The translations under genes and the position numbers were made by a program. Below, piece by piece: positions 7,085 through 13,251 of a DNA stretch of 13,251 nucleotides. Within the stretch, counting starts at the first letter, position 1. Each line of letters opens with the position of its first letter. The DNA comes from an uncultured Opitutia bacterium (GTDB taxonomy: Bacteria; Verrucomicrobiota; Verrucomicrobiia; Opitutales; Opitutaceae). The notes below the pieces were generated by a model. That model saw only the letters and a list, made by a program, of their open reading frames with translations. It searched no databases and was not told the DNA's origin. The stretch is from positions 1 through 13,251 of the forward strand of contig CALFZM010000292.1 of assembly GCA_937952235.1 (NCBI GenBank), read 5' to 3'.

Positions 7085-8166
7085 AGATCGTCTTCGACGG
7101 CCACATTTTCCGCTGGCAGCAGATCGGGGGCGTCAGCCGTTACTTTCGGGAAATCATCCAGCGCCTGCCGGCGGACTGGGAGCCTTCCGTGCTGGGCGAA
7201 GCGCGATCCGAACGGCTTCCGGCCCACCCGCGCCTGCACGCCTCGCCGCTCAGTCCCGTTCGTCCGCGCAGCCTCACGCAACCGCTCTGCCGGCGTTGGT
7301 GGAAATGGCGCCACCTCCGTCCGGCGCAGGTCGTACATCCCACGTATTTCAACCTGACCGGCGGCCTGTCCTACGCCGATTTCCGCTGCCCGGTGGTGAT
7401 CACGGTGCACGACATGATCGCGGCGCGGTATCCGGACTTGGAGGACAATGCCGCGCCCACCACGCGTGACCTGACCGCCGCCGCCCAGGCCGCCAGCCAC
7501 GCGATCTGCGTATCGAAAGCCACCGAGACGGACTTCCTCGAACGTCACCCGCACCTCCAGGGCCGCACCACCGTCATTCATCATGGCTCGTCGTTTCCAG
7601 TCGAGGAAGTCGATGCCGGACCTGGAATCTTCGAGCGACCCACGTTCCTCTTCGTGGGGCGCCGCGCCACGTACAAGAATTTCCTCCTGCTGCTGCGGGC
7701 GTTCGCGAAAGCCTGCAAGACCAACCCGAACCTTCGTCTGTGCACCGCCGGCGCCCCGCTGACCGAGGAGGAACGCTGGCAGATTCATTTCCTCGGGCTG
7801 ACGGATCGGGTGGTATCGCACCGCAATCCGTCCGAGGCGGAGCTTCAGCAGCTTTACCGTTCGAGCGTCGCCCTGCTGTATCCGTCGCGTCACGAGGGAT
7901 TCGGCATCCCGCCGCTGGAAGCCATGGCGTGCGGCACGCTCCCGGTCACTTCCAACACCACGAGTCTGCCCGAGGTCATGGGCGACGCCGGCATCATGCT
8001 GGATCCCACCCGCGAGGACGACTGGGCCGACTGCATGCTCGCCATCGCCGGCCAGAAAGTGCCCCGCGCCGAACTGCTCGCCCGCGGCCGTCGCCGCGCG
8101 CGGGAGCTGACCTGGGCCGAGTCCGCGCGGCGACACGTCGAAACCTACCGGCTCCTGCAATCCTAG
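7081..8166 (+). CDS. GT4 family glycosyltransferase (GT-B fold)
   Basis: This is a 361-residue GT-B glycosyltransferase, a usual length for GT4. The N-terminal domain opens with MKIVFDGHIFRWQQIGGVSRYF, where the Gly-Gly-Val/Ile-x-Arg-Tyr acceptor-domain loop is typical. VVHPTYFN and VVITVHDMI follow, and then the linker strand HAICVSKATETDFLE. The C-terminal nucleotide-sugar domain has FLFVGRRATYKNF (about 189-201, with Lys199-Asn200), LLYPSRHEGFGIPPLEAMACG with the E-x7-E pair Glu272 and Glu280, and TSLPEVMGDAGIMLDP. The enzyme would transfer a sugar, often mannose-like, from a nucleotide donor to the growing lipid-linked repeat at the cytoplasmic face of the membrane. ATG 7081 is the only good start. 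The gene is followed after only 5 bases by a GT2 gene, so the two are co-expressed. Donor and acceptor are unknown. Confidence 0.93.
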   Translation: MKIVFDGHIFRWQQIGGVSRYFREIIQRLPADWEPSVLGEARSERLPAHPRLHASPLSPVRPRSLTQPLCRRWWKWRHLRPAQVVHPTYFNLTGGLSYADFRCPVVITVHDMIAARYPDLEDNAAPTTRDLTAAAQAASHAICVSKATETDFLERHPHLQGRTTVIHHGSSFPVEEVDAGPGIFERPTFLFVGRRATYKNFLLLLRAFAKACKTNPNLRLCTAGAPLTEEERWQIHFLGLTDRVVSHRNPSEAELQQLYRSSVALLYPSRHEGFGIPPLEAMACGTLPVTSNTTSLPEVMGDAGIMLDPTREDDWADCMLAIAGQKVPRAELLARGRRRARELTWAESARRHVETYRLLQS

Positions 8167-8171
8167 TATCG

Positions 8172-9206
8172 ATGGAACCCAATGTCCCCCCGCCGGAGCT
8201 CGCCGGCTCGGATCTCGTCCGCATCAGCCTCACGCCCACTCGCAACGAGTCCTGGGTGATCGCCGCGTTCATCGCCGCGGCGCGCACCTGGGCGGACCAT
8301 GTCGTCATCGCCGACCAGGGCTCGACGGACGGGACGTTGCAGATCGCCCAGCAGTCGGAGCGGGTGCACGCGGTCGTCAACGACTCTCCCGTCTTCGACG
8401 AGGTGCACCGCCAGCGACTGCTCATCGACCGGGCGCGCACCGTCGCCGGTCGCCGCATCCTGATTGCGCTCGATGCGGATGAGGCGCTCTCCGCCAACTG
8501 CCTCACCAGCCGCGACTGGGACCGCATCGCCGCGGCCGCACCTGGAACGATGATCCGCCTGCGCTGGGTAAACGTCCTGCCCGGCTTCAAGGAGGCGTGG
8601 ATCCCGCCCGAGCCCACCCCGTTCGGGCTGGTCGATGATGGCGCGCCCCACGGGGGCAAACGCATTCACAATCCGCGGCTGCCCTGGCGCCCCGACGCCC
8701 CGGTGCTGGATCTCGACGACATCGTCGTACTGCACTTCCAATACGTCGTGTGGGACCGCATGATCAGCAAGCAGCGCTGGTATCAGGCGTGGGAGCACAC
8801 CAAGCACAACGAGCGCGGCCCGCTGGAGATTTTCCGCATGTACAATCACATGCACGGCGGATGGAACCCCGCCGAGATCCACCCGCTGCGTCCCGAGTGG
8901 ATGGCCGGGTACGATCAGGCCGGCGTCGGCTTTCGCGAGCTGAAGTGCGAACCCGTCACCTGGTGGGATCGCGAAGTGGCGGGCATGCTGAAGGAACATG
9001 GCCCGGAGTTCTTCCGCCGGATCGCCATCTGGGACAAGGACTGGACGACGCTCGCCCGAGAACTGGGCATGGCGGGAGCCGACTTCAGCGATCCGCGCTC
9101 TTCCTTCGAAAAGTTCGCGCATCGCTACCTCCGGGACACGCAGAAGCGCCGCTCCGACTGGGCGGTCCGGGCCTTCGAACGGGTGCTGCGCTGGCGCGGC
9201 TGGTGA
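8172..9206 (+). CDS. GT2 family glycosyltransferase (GT-A fold)
   Basis: This 344-residue GT-A glycosyltransferase shows the GT2 signature near its N-terminus: LTPTRNESWVI (about 20-30), VIADQGSTDGT (about 45-55) with Asp48 and Asp53 of the nucleotide-binding strand, and ALDADEAL with the metal-binding D-x-D pair at Asp101/Asp103. After the catalytic domain, the C-terminal half (about 150-344) is rich in Trp, His and Glu (for example YQAWEHTKHNERGPLEIFR, with MHGGWNPAEIHPLRPEW beyond). I do not recognise it as a separate domain. The frame is open upstream into the GT4 gene (to 7740), but ATG 8172, 5 bases after the GT4 stop, gives the normal GT2 N-terminus. It would add one sugar to the repeat unit in the cytoplasm. 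Assignment to GT2 is secure; substrate is unknown. Confidence 0.92.
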   Translation: MEPNVPPPELAGSDLVRISLTPTRNESWVIAAFIAAARTWADHVVIADQGSTDGTLQIAQQSERVHAVVNDSPVFDEVHRQRLLIDRARTVAGRRILIALDADEALSANCLTSRDWDRIAAAAPGTMIRLRWVNVLPGFKEAWIPPEPTPFGLVDDGAPHGGKRIHNPRLPWRPDAPVLDLDDIVVLHFQYVVWDRMISKQRWYQAWEHTKHNERGPLEIFRMYNHMHGGWNPAEIHPLRPEWMAGYDQAGVGFRELKCEPVTWWDREVAGMLKEHGPEFFRRIAIWDKDWTTLARELGMAGADFSDPRSSFEKFAHRYLRDTQKRRSDWAVRAFERVLRWRGW

Positions 9207-9232
9207 AGCCGGCGCAATTCTGGCTACGATGA
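9203..9232 (+). other. Bridging mini-ORF between GT2 and second GT4-like gene (possible translational relay)
   Basis: A nine-codon ORF (MKPAQFWLR) starts at GTG 9203, overlapping the GT2 stop TGA 9204-9206 as GTGA, and ends at TGA 9230-9232, overlapping the next start ATG 9229 as ATGA. It is the second gap in this operon bridged in this way. The distance is short enough for a terminating ribosome to reinitiate even without the mini-ORF. Confidence 0.3.
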
Positions 9233-10350
9233 ACACCATGGCATCCTCGCCCTCGACCTTCGTGCTCGATGGCATCGGCGAACGGCAGGAGGAGGGCATC
9301 CACGTCCTCCATCCCACCCGAGTTACGTCGCAACGGCGCGTCCTTTTCATCAATTCGTACGGCGGTTCCGAAGTCTGGGAAAAGGTGAAGGCCGGCCAGC
9401 TTCCTCCCCACCACATGTGGGGCTGCATCGAGCTGGTCCGGAAGGGCTACGAAGTCGCCCTCGCGGAACCGCTGAAGCATTTCGAGGGGCGCCGCCCGTT
9501 CCCGCACGACTGGCCCATTTACCGCTTCGCGCGCCGCTGGCTGCGAACCGACGACATCATCTACTGCGGGCACACCCTGCTGTACTGGGTGCCGCTGCTG
9601 CGCGCGCTCGGTGGCCTGCGCTGCCACCTGGTCTCCATGACCTATGCGCGGGAGGAGTTGGATTTCGCCCGGCTGCACCACGGCATCCTCGCGCTGACCG
9701 CGGCCGCGGCCGATCAGGCCAGGAAGATCGCGCCCCGTGTGCCGGTGGCGCACGTCGGCTGGGGATGCGATCTCACTTTCTTCCCCCGGCTGGAGTTTCA
9801 TCCCCGGTGGTTCCTGTCCTGCGGCATCACGCATCGCGACTTCTCGACGCTCAGCGACGCCGCGGGCCGGTCGCCGCACCCCCTGCGCGTCATTTGTCCC
9901 GGACTGCCGCCCGGCATCGCCTGGACGCGCAACGTGACGGTGATCGACGGCGGCGCCGGCTGGAACCACCAGAAGACGAACGTTGGCTATCAGGATCTGT
10001 TTCACAAGCACTACGCCCAGGCCATCGCCTCGCTGATCATCCTCAAGTACGACCCGCGTGAATACACGGCCGTGGGCTTCACCAACCTGCTCGAGGCGAT
10101 GGCCCTCGGCCGGGCCGCGATTGTCACCCGCACGGGAGCGATTCCCGGCGAGATCGACGTCGCCAAGGCGGGATGCGGGCTGCATGTGCCCCCAAACGAC
10201 CCCGCCGCGCTCGCCGATGCACTGACGCAGCTCGCCAGCGACCCCGCGGCCGCCGCCGCCATGGGCGCGAAAGGCCGGCAGCTCGCGGAGCAGCATTACA
10301 ACATCAAGCGGTACGCGGAGGATGTGGATCGCTTCTTCCGGTCGCTTTGA
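9229..10350 (+). CDS. GT4-like glycosyltransferase (group 1)
   Basis: This 373-residue protein has a GT-B-type layout. The N-terminal half contains RRVLFINSYGGSEVWEKV, DDIIYCGHTLLYWVPLLRAL and a hydrophobic HGILALTAAAADQARKI strand leading to VAHVGWGCDLTFFP. The C-terminal half holds LIILKYDPREYTAVGFTNLLE, with AMALGRAAIVTRTGAIPGEID and GCGLHVPPNDPAALADALTQL after it. This is the usual GT4 ending with a conserved Glu (Glu289) and Gly-rich donor site. The first Glu of the E-x7-E motif is replaced: Ala281 sits at the aligned position, with Glu278 nearby. Such divergence is known in group-1 families. The frame is open back to 8998, but ATG 9229 (or ATG 9238, three codons later) avoids overlap with the GT2 gene and gives a normal N-terminus. 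It should add a further sugar to the repeat unit; donor and linkage are unknown. Confidence 0.82.
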   Translation: MNTMASSPSTFVLDGIGERQEEGIHVLHPTRVTSQRRVLFINSYGGSEVWEKVKAGQLPPHHMWGCIELVRKGYEVALAEPLKHFEGRRPFPHDWPIYRFARRWLRTDDIIYCGHTLLYWVPLLRALGGLRCHLVSMTYAREELDFARLHHGILALTAAAADQARKIAPRVPVAHVGWGCDLTFFPRLEFHPRWFLSCGITHRDFSTLSDAAGRSPHPLRVICPGLPPGIAWTRNVTVIDGGAGWNHQKTNVGYQDLFHKHYAQAIASLIILKYDPREYTAVGFTNLLEAMALGRAAIVTRTGAIPGEIDVAKAGCGLHVPPNDPAALADALTQLASDPAAAAAMGAKGRQLAEQHYNIKRYAEDVDRFFRSL

Positions 10351-10430
10351 GCGCAAATCCGCGGCTTTCCTTGGCAACGACGCTCCGACCTCGATTGCAG
10401 CCTATGCGCTCCCCGACTTCCTCCCCATGA
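10347..10430 (+). other. Bridging mini-ORF between GT4-like and methyltransferase-like genes (possible translational relay)
   Basis: An ORF of 27 sense codons runs from TTG 10347, overlapping the glycosyltransferase stop TGA 10348-10350 as TTGA, to TGA 10428-10430, overlapping the next start ATG 10427 as ATGA. An internal ATG at 10404 in the same frame would give MRSPTSSP only. It is the third gap of this operon with the same arrangement. Because TTG is a weak start, this is the least certain of the three. Apart from it, the 76-base gap shows no promoter or hairpin that I can see. Confidence 0.25.
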
Positions 10431-11311
10431 AGCAGCTTTTCAAACGCGCCTTCAACCGCCTGCGGCCGGCAGTCGTGAATGAGCTCGAACTCGAACAAGG
10501 AGCCGTCCTGCGTCCTGGAGAGGCCGTCGCGCAGCAGGCGTTGATGCAGTCGTACCGGCTGCTGGCGGCCCTCTCTCCGCAGTCGCTGCCTTCCCTCAAC
10601 GAGGTCGGCTTCCGCAAGTATTCCCAATTCGAGGAAGACGGGATGCTGCTGTACCTCTTCTCCCTGATTCCGCCGCTGAATCGCACCTGCGTCGAGATCT
10701 GCGCCGGGAACGGACGCGAGAACATGACGGCCAACCTCATCTTGAATCACGGCTGGTGGGGCCACCTTTTCGACGGCGATCCCGGTAATGTCGCGGCCGG
10801 CAACCGGTTCTTCGCGAGAAGCCGAGACACCTTCCTGGCCCCTCCGCGTTTCACCCAGGCCTGGATCACGGCGGAGAACGTGAACGACCTGATTCGTACG
10901 TCGGGAGCCACGGGAGCAATCGATCTGCTCAGCCTCGATATCGACGGCATGGACTACTGGGTGTGGAAAGCGATCGACGTCATCGATCCGCAGGTGGTCG
11001 TGTGCGAAACGCACAATCTTATCCCCCCCGAATTCGCCCTGACCGTGCCTTACGATCCGAAGTTCGTCTGTCAGAACGAGGAGTATCGCAGCGCCTCGCT
11101 CGCTGCGATGTGCAAGCTCGGCCGCGAAAAAGGATACCGGCTGGTGGGAGTCCACCGGTACGGATTCAACGCGTTCTTCATCAAACGCGGGGTGGGAGAA
11201 GAATACTTCCCGGAAGTGACCCCGGAGGTCTGCATGCAGGATCCTGTCACCCGTCGGCTCCTGCAGGAGAAATGGCCCATGATCAAGAAGCTCGCCTGGC
11301 AGGAAGTATAA
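10427..11311 (+). CDS. FkbM-like / class I SAM-dependent methyltransferase-type protein
   Basis: This 294-residue soluble protein has a helical N-terminal part (about 1-60) and then a Rossmann-like core. RTCVEICAGNGRENMTANL (about 86-104) resembles methyltransferase motif I, HLFDGDPGNVAAG (Asp116, Asp118) resembles the acidic end of the second strand, and IDLLSLDIDGMDYWVWKAI (about 165-181) corresponds to the motif IV region seen in FkbM-type enzymes. VVVCETHNLIPPEFA follows. FkbM-type enzymes O-methylate sugars or secondary metabolites, and relatives are frequent in polysaccharide loci. ATG 10427 is the start chosen because ATG 10322, upstream in the same frame, lies inside the glycosyltransferase gene. 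The protein probably decorates a sugar of the repeat unit. Direct evidence for methyl transfer is limited to these motifs, so a non-catalytic or different SAM-dependent role remains possible. Confidence 0.72.
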   Translation: MKQLFKRAFNRLRPAVVNELELEQGAVLRPGEAVAQQALMQSYRLLAALSPQSLPSLNEVGFRKYSQFEEDGMLLYLFSLIPPLNRTCVEICAGNGRENMTANLILNHGWWGHLFDGDPGNVAAGNRFFARSRDTFLAPPRFTQAWITAENVNDLIRTSGATGAIDLLSLDIDGMDYWVWKAIDVIDPQVVVCETHNLIPPEFALTVPYDPKFVCQNEEYRSASLAAMCKLGREKGYRLVGVHRYGFNAFFIKRGVGEEYFPEVTPEVCMQDPVTRRLLQEKWPMIKKLAWQEV

Positions 11312-11331
11312 TCGCCGGTCGAGCCGAAACG

Positions 11332-11372
11332 CAGTTCGCCACAACCCGCCTCCCCTGCGGGACGGCGAGCTG
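11332..11372 (+). promoter_or_regulatory. Two-tier hairpin just before the acyltransferase-3 start
   Basis: CAGTTCGCC (11332-11340) pairs with GGCGAGCTG (11364-11372) over 9 positions, with one G-T wobble. Inside it CCCGC (11345-11349) pairs with GCGGG (11357-11361), leaving a small internal loop and a 7-base apical loop. No T-run follows, so it is not a typical terminator. The 3' arm ends 8 bases before TTG 11381 and 14 bases before GTG 11387 and contains the only purine-rich stretch (GGCGAG) there. It could therefore affect translation of the acyltransferase or protect a processed mRNA end. Confidence 0.4.
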
Positions 11373-11386
11373 AATCAACTTTGCCC

Positions 11387-12544
11387 GTGAAAGTCTCTCG
11401 GAATCCAGGCTTGGACGTGCTGCGACTCGTGGCTGTCGCGCTGGTGCTGTTCAATCACGCGACGTTCTCGACCGAGGCATTTCCGCCTGCCGTCGCTGCC
11501 GTTCTTGAAGCCCTCCGAAGGGGCGGTTGGGTGGGGGTTGACCTGTTCTTCGTCCTCAGCGGCTACCTGGTATCGGGGCTTCTGTTCAACGAACACGAGA
11601 AGCACGGGAGTGTTCATATCGGAACATTTCTCCTCCGCCGAGGCATGAAGATCTATCCTGCCTTCTGGGTGCTGCTGGCATATACCTGCTTCAGCATGTA
11701 CCGGCGAGGCGCGGAGTTCCCGCCCAAGGATGTCCTCGGCGAACTGCTCTTCCTGCAAAACTATCTCGGCCAGCTCTGGGGTCACACGTGGTCGCTTGCC
11801 ATCGAGGAACATTTCTACATCGGCCTCGCCTTGCTGATCGCGCTGCTGCAGCGGCGCTCGAGCGCGGCGGCGTTCATGGCGATTCCGTACGTGTTTATCT
11901 TCGTCGCCACGATCTGCCTGGCGCTGCGAATTTGGGAGGTCCGAAACCATCCCCTCTTCGACTGGCACGCCCATATGACGCCGACGCATCTCCGCGCCGA
12001 TTCACTGTTCTTCGGGGTGCTTCTTTCCTACGCCACGCGGTACCAGAATCTCACGCGGTCCCTCCGTGCGCTCCCGACGCCGCTGATGATCCTGGCGGCA
12101 TGCACGCTCCTGCTGCCCGCCTTTGTCTTCCATCGAGATGACCACCGCTGGCTCACCGTGACGGGTTTCGTGCTTTTCTACCTGGCCGGTGGCCTGCTGG
12201 TGCTCTCGTTCGTAAGGATCAAGTTTTCCTCCAACCGGGTGGTCCGAACCATGGCAGCGCTCGGCGCTGCTTCCTACTCCATCTACCTCTGGCACGGGCC
12301 GATGGTCTCCTGGACCAAGCCACTCTCCCACAGCGGGAGCGCGCTCGGGGAAACGGTCTATCTGGGGACCTTCATTGCGGGCTCCCTTCTGCTGGGATAC
12401 TTCATGTCGCGACTGGTCGAAGTACCCGTCCTCCACCTTCGCGACCGTTACTTCCGCTCACGGGCCGCCTCCCTCCCCACGCGGCAATCCCCGTCCTCCC
12501 ATCCGGGGCATACCCACCGCGACCGGCCGCAACCGCTGGTCTGA
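11387..12544 (+). CDS. Acyltransferase-3 family membrane O-acyltransferase (OafA/YrhL-type)
   Basis: This multi-pass membrane protein has about 385 residues. Its N-terminus shows the acyltransferase-3 R-x10-H signature: Arg13 and His24 in LDVLRLVAVALVLFNHATF. GWVGVDLFFVLSGYLVSGLL (Asp52) follows, then the LLRRGMKIYPAFW loop, HTWSLAIEEHFYIGLALLI, and near the end ASYSIYLWHGPMV and LVEVPVLHL. Family members move acyl groups from the cytoplasm onto sugars of O-antigen, capsule or exopolysaccharide; there is no fused SGNH domain here. The C-terminal 25 or so residues are polar and Pro/Ser/His-rich. The start may be GTG 11387 or TTG 11381 two codons upstream; both keep the signature and neither has a clear ribosome binding site. 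This is a second, separate acylation activity beside the MBOAT system, probably acting on the lipid-linked unit. Confidence 0.92.
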   Translation: MKVSRNPGLDVLRLVAVALVLFNHATFSTEAFPPAVAAVLEALRRGGWVGVDLFFVLSGYLVSGLLFNEHEKHGSVHIGTFLLRRGMKIYPAFWVLLAYTCFSMYRRGAEFPPKDVLGELLFLQNYLGQLWGHTWSLAIEEHFYIGLALLIALLQRRSSAAAFMAIPYVFIFVATICLALRIWEVRNHPLFDWHAHMTPTHLRADSLFFGVLLSYATRYQNLTRSLRALPTPLMILAACTLLLPAFVFHRDDHRWLTVTGFVLFYLAGGLLVLSFVRIKFSSNRVVRTMAALGAASYSIYLWHGPMVSWTKPLSHSGSALGETVYLGTFIAGSLLLGYFMSRLVEVPVLHLRDRYFRSRAASLPTRQSPSSHPGHTHRDRPQPLV

Positions 12545-12560
12545 TCCGTTCACGTTTGTC

Positions 12561-13251
12561 GTGTCCCGCATTCTCTACATCTGCTCCTCGTGGCCGCACG
12601 GTCGGTCCTTTGGCGGCCAGATACGCTCGCTGTACCTTGGCCGGGCCCTGCAGGAGGTCGGCTCCGTGGACGTGTTGATGGTGGGCTCGGAGGCAGGTGA
12701 CCGTGACGCGCAGGAAAAAACGGCGCGCGAGTTCTCCACGCTGCCGCCGATCGAGCCCCGGCTCACCGGTCGCAACGGACCCGTGGATAAGCTGCGCCGG
12801 GCGTTCGACACCCGGTATCTGGATATCCACGGGTTCGCCTGCTCCGCCGCGGATCGAGCAAGGATCGATGCACTCCTAGGCAGTTACGACCTGGTCTGGC
12901 TGCTCAACTCGAGGACGCCGAACCTGATCCAGCGCTGGTCGTGGCCGCGTTCCCACCTCGATATCGACGATCTGCCGAGCACCTACCTGCGCAGCCTGGC
13001 GCAGAGCGTGACGGGCCTCGGTCGGCGGATGAAACTCAAGCTGCAACAGCGCCTGATGTACCGACGCGAACTGCGGCTCGCGGAACGATTCCCCTCCCTG
13101 TCGGTGTGCAGCCAGGAGGACCGCGCTTACCTGCGGAACGATCGAATCCACGTGATCCCGAACGGCTTCGAGCGGCCGCAGGCGACGCCCGCGCGGAAAC
13201 TGGAACCGGACTCACCCCGCCTGGGCTTCATCGGCCTGTACTCCTATGCGC
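12561..13251 (+). CDS. GT4-like glycosyltransferase, N-terminal part, 3' end outside the window
   Basis: From GTG 12561 a frame is open without a stop to the last base, about 230 codons. The protein begins MSRILYICSSWPHGRSFGGQ, followed by IRSLYLGRALQEVG, the usual first strand, Gly-rich loop and helix of GT-B enzymes. LLGSYDLVWLLNSRTPNL and SHLDIDDLPSTYLR follow, then a basic helix (RRMKLKLQQRLMYRRELRLAERF), SVCSQEDRAYL and IHVIPNGF, the typical link between the two GT-B domains. PRLGFIGLYSYA marks the start of the nucleotide-sugar domain. In GT4 enzymes the E-x7-E motif would come about 80-100 residues later, beyond the window. GTG 12561 lies 16 bases after the acyltransferase stop. The DxDD-containing region and IPNGF suggest a Wzx/Wzy-type polysaccharide glycosyltransferase; substrate is unknown. 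Confidence 0.85.
   Translation, partial: MSRILYICSSWPHGRSFGGQIRSLYLGRALQEVGSVDVLMVGSEAGDRDAQEKTAREFSTLPPIEPRLTGRNGPVDKLRRAFDTRYLDIHGFACSAADRARIDALLGSYDLVWLLNSRTPNLIQRWSWPRSHLDIDDLPSTYLRSLAQSVTGLGRRMKLKLQQRLMYRRELRLAERFPSLSVCSQEDRAYLRNDRIHVIPNGFERPQATPARKLEPDSPRLGFIGLYSYA

Noticed and set aside
5679..10377. Long minus-strand open frames (for example 5679-7106, 6988-8160, 8163-9428, 9085-10377)
   Set aside because: They lie opposite genes with clear family motifs. Their translations are Arg/Gly/His/Glu-rich and show no domain, as expected for shadows of GC-rich codons.
1..13251. Mobile elements, tRNA/rRNA genes or CRISPR arrays
   Set aside because: I saw no transposase or integrase motifs, no cloverleaf or rRNA-like sequence, and no regularly spaced repeats.

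Overview
The window looks like chromosomal DNA from a GC-rich Gram-negative bacterium. Every gene lies on the plus strand. Gene content and protein style suggest Verrucomicrobiota (Opitutales-like), but this is an impression from sequence alone and no marker gene is present. Translation starts are varied (ATG, GTG, probably TTG) and I see no convincing Shine-Dalgarno sequence in front of any of them.

Layout. The whole window is part of a surface or extracellular polysaccharide locus. The left part (1-3058) is an acylation cassette: the C-terminal part of a multi-pass membrane protein, an AlgI-type MBOAT O-acyltransferase, and a membrane-anchored SGNH/AlgJ-like protein, closely spaced. After a 340-base non-coding stretch with a long inverted repeat comes a secreted right-handed beta-helix protein of the pectate-lyase superfamily (3399-5369). 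A strong rho-independent terminator (5376-5405) closes this block.

The right part (5520 to the end) is a tight plus-strand run: a Wzx-type flippase, a GT4 glycosyltransferase, a GT2 glycosyltransferase, a second GT4-like glycosyltransferase, a FkbM-like methyltransferase-type protein, an OafA-type acyltransferase-3 membrane protein, and the 5' part of another GT4-like glycosyltransferase that runs off the window.

Inferred working: the glycosyltransferases build a lipid-linked repeat unit at the inner membrane, the methyltransferase-like and acyltransferase proteins decorate it, and the flippase moves it to the periplasm. The MBOAT/SGNH pair would O-acylate the polymer there, and the secreted beta-helix protein would cleave or otherwise modify it. 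The initiating sugar-phosphate transferase, polymerase (Wzy) and export proteins (Wza/Wzc) are not in view, so the locus probably continues on both sides.

The least expected structure is at three junctions of the right-hand operon. There the gap between genes is spanned exactly by a mini-ORF that starts inside the upstream stop codon (NTGA) and ends inside the downstream start codon (ATGA), which suggests relay-type translational coupling. I found no mobile element, CRISPR array, tRNA or rRNA.
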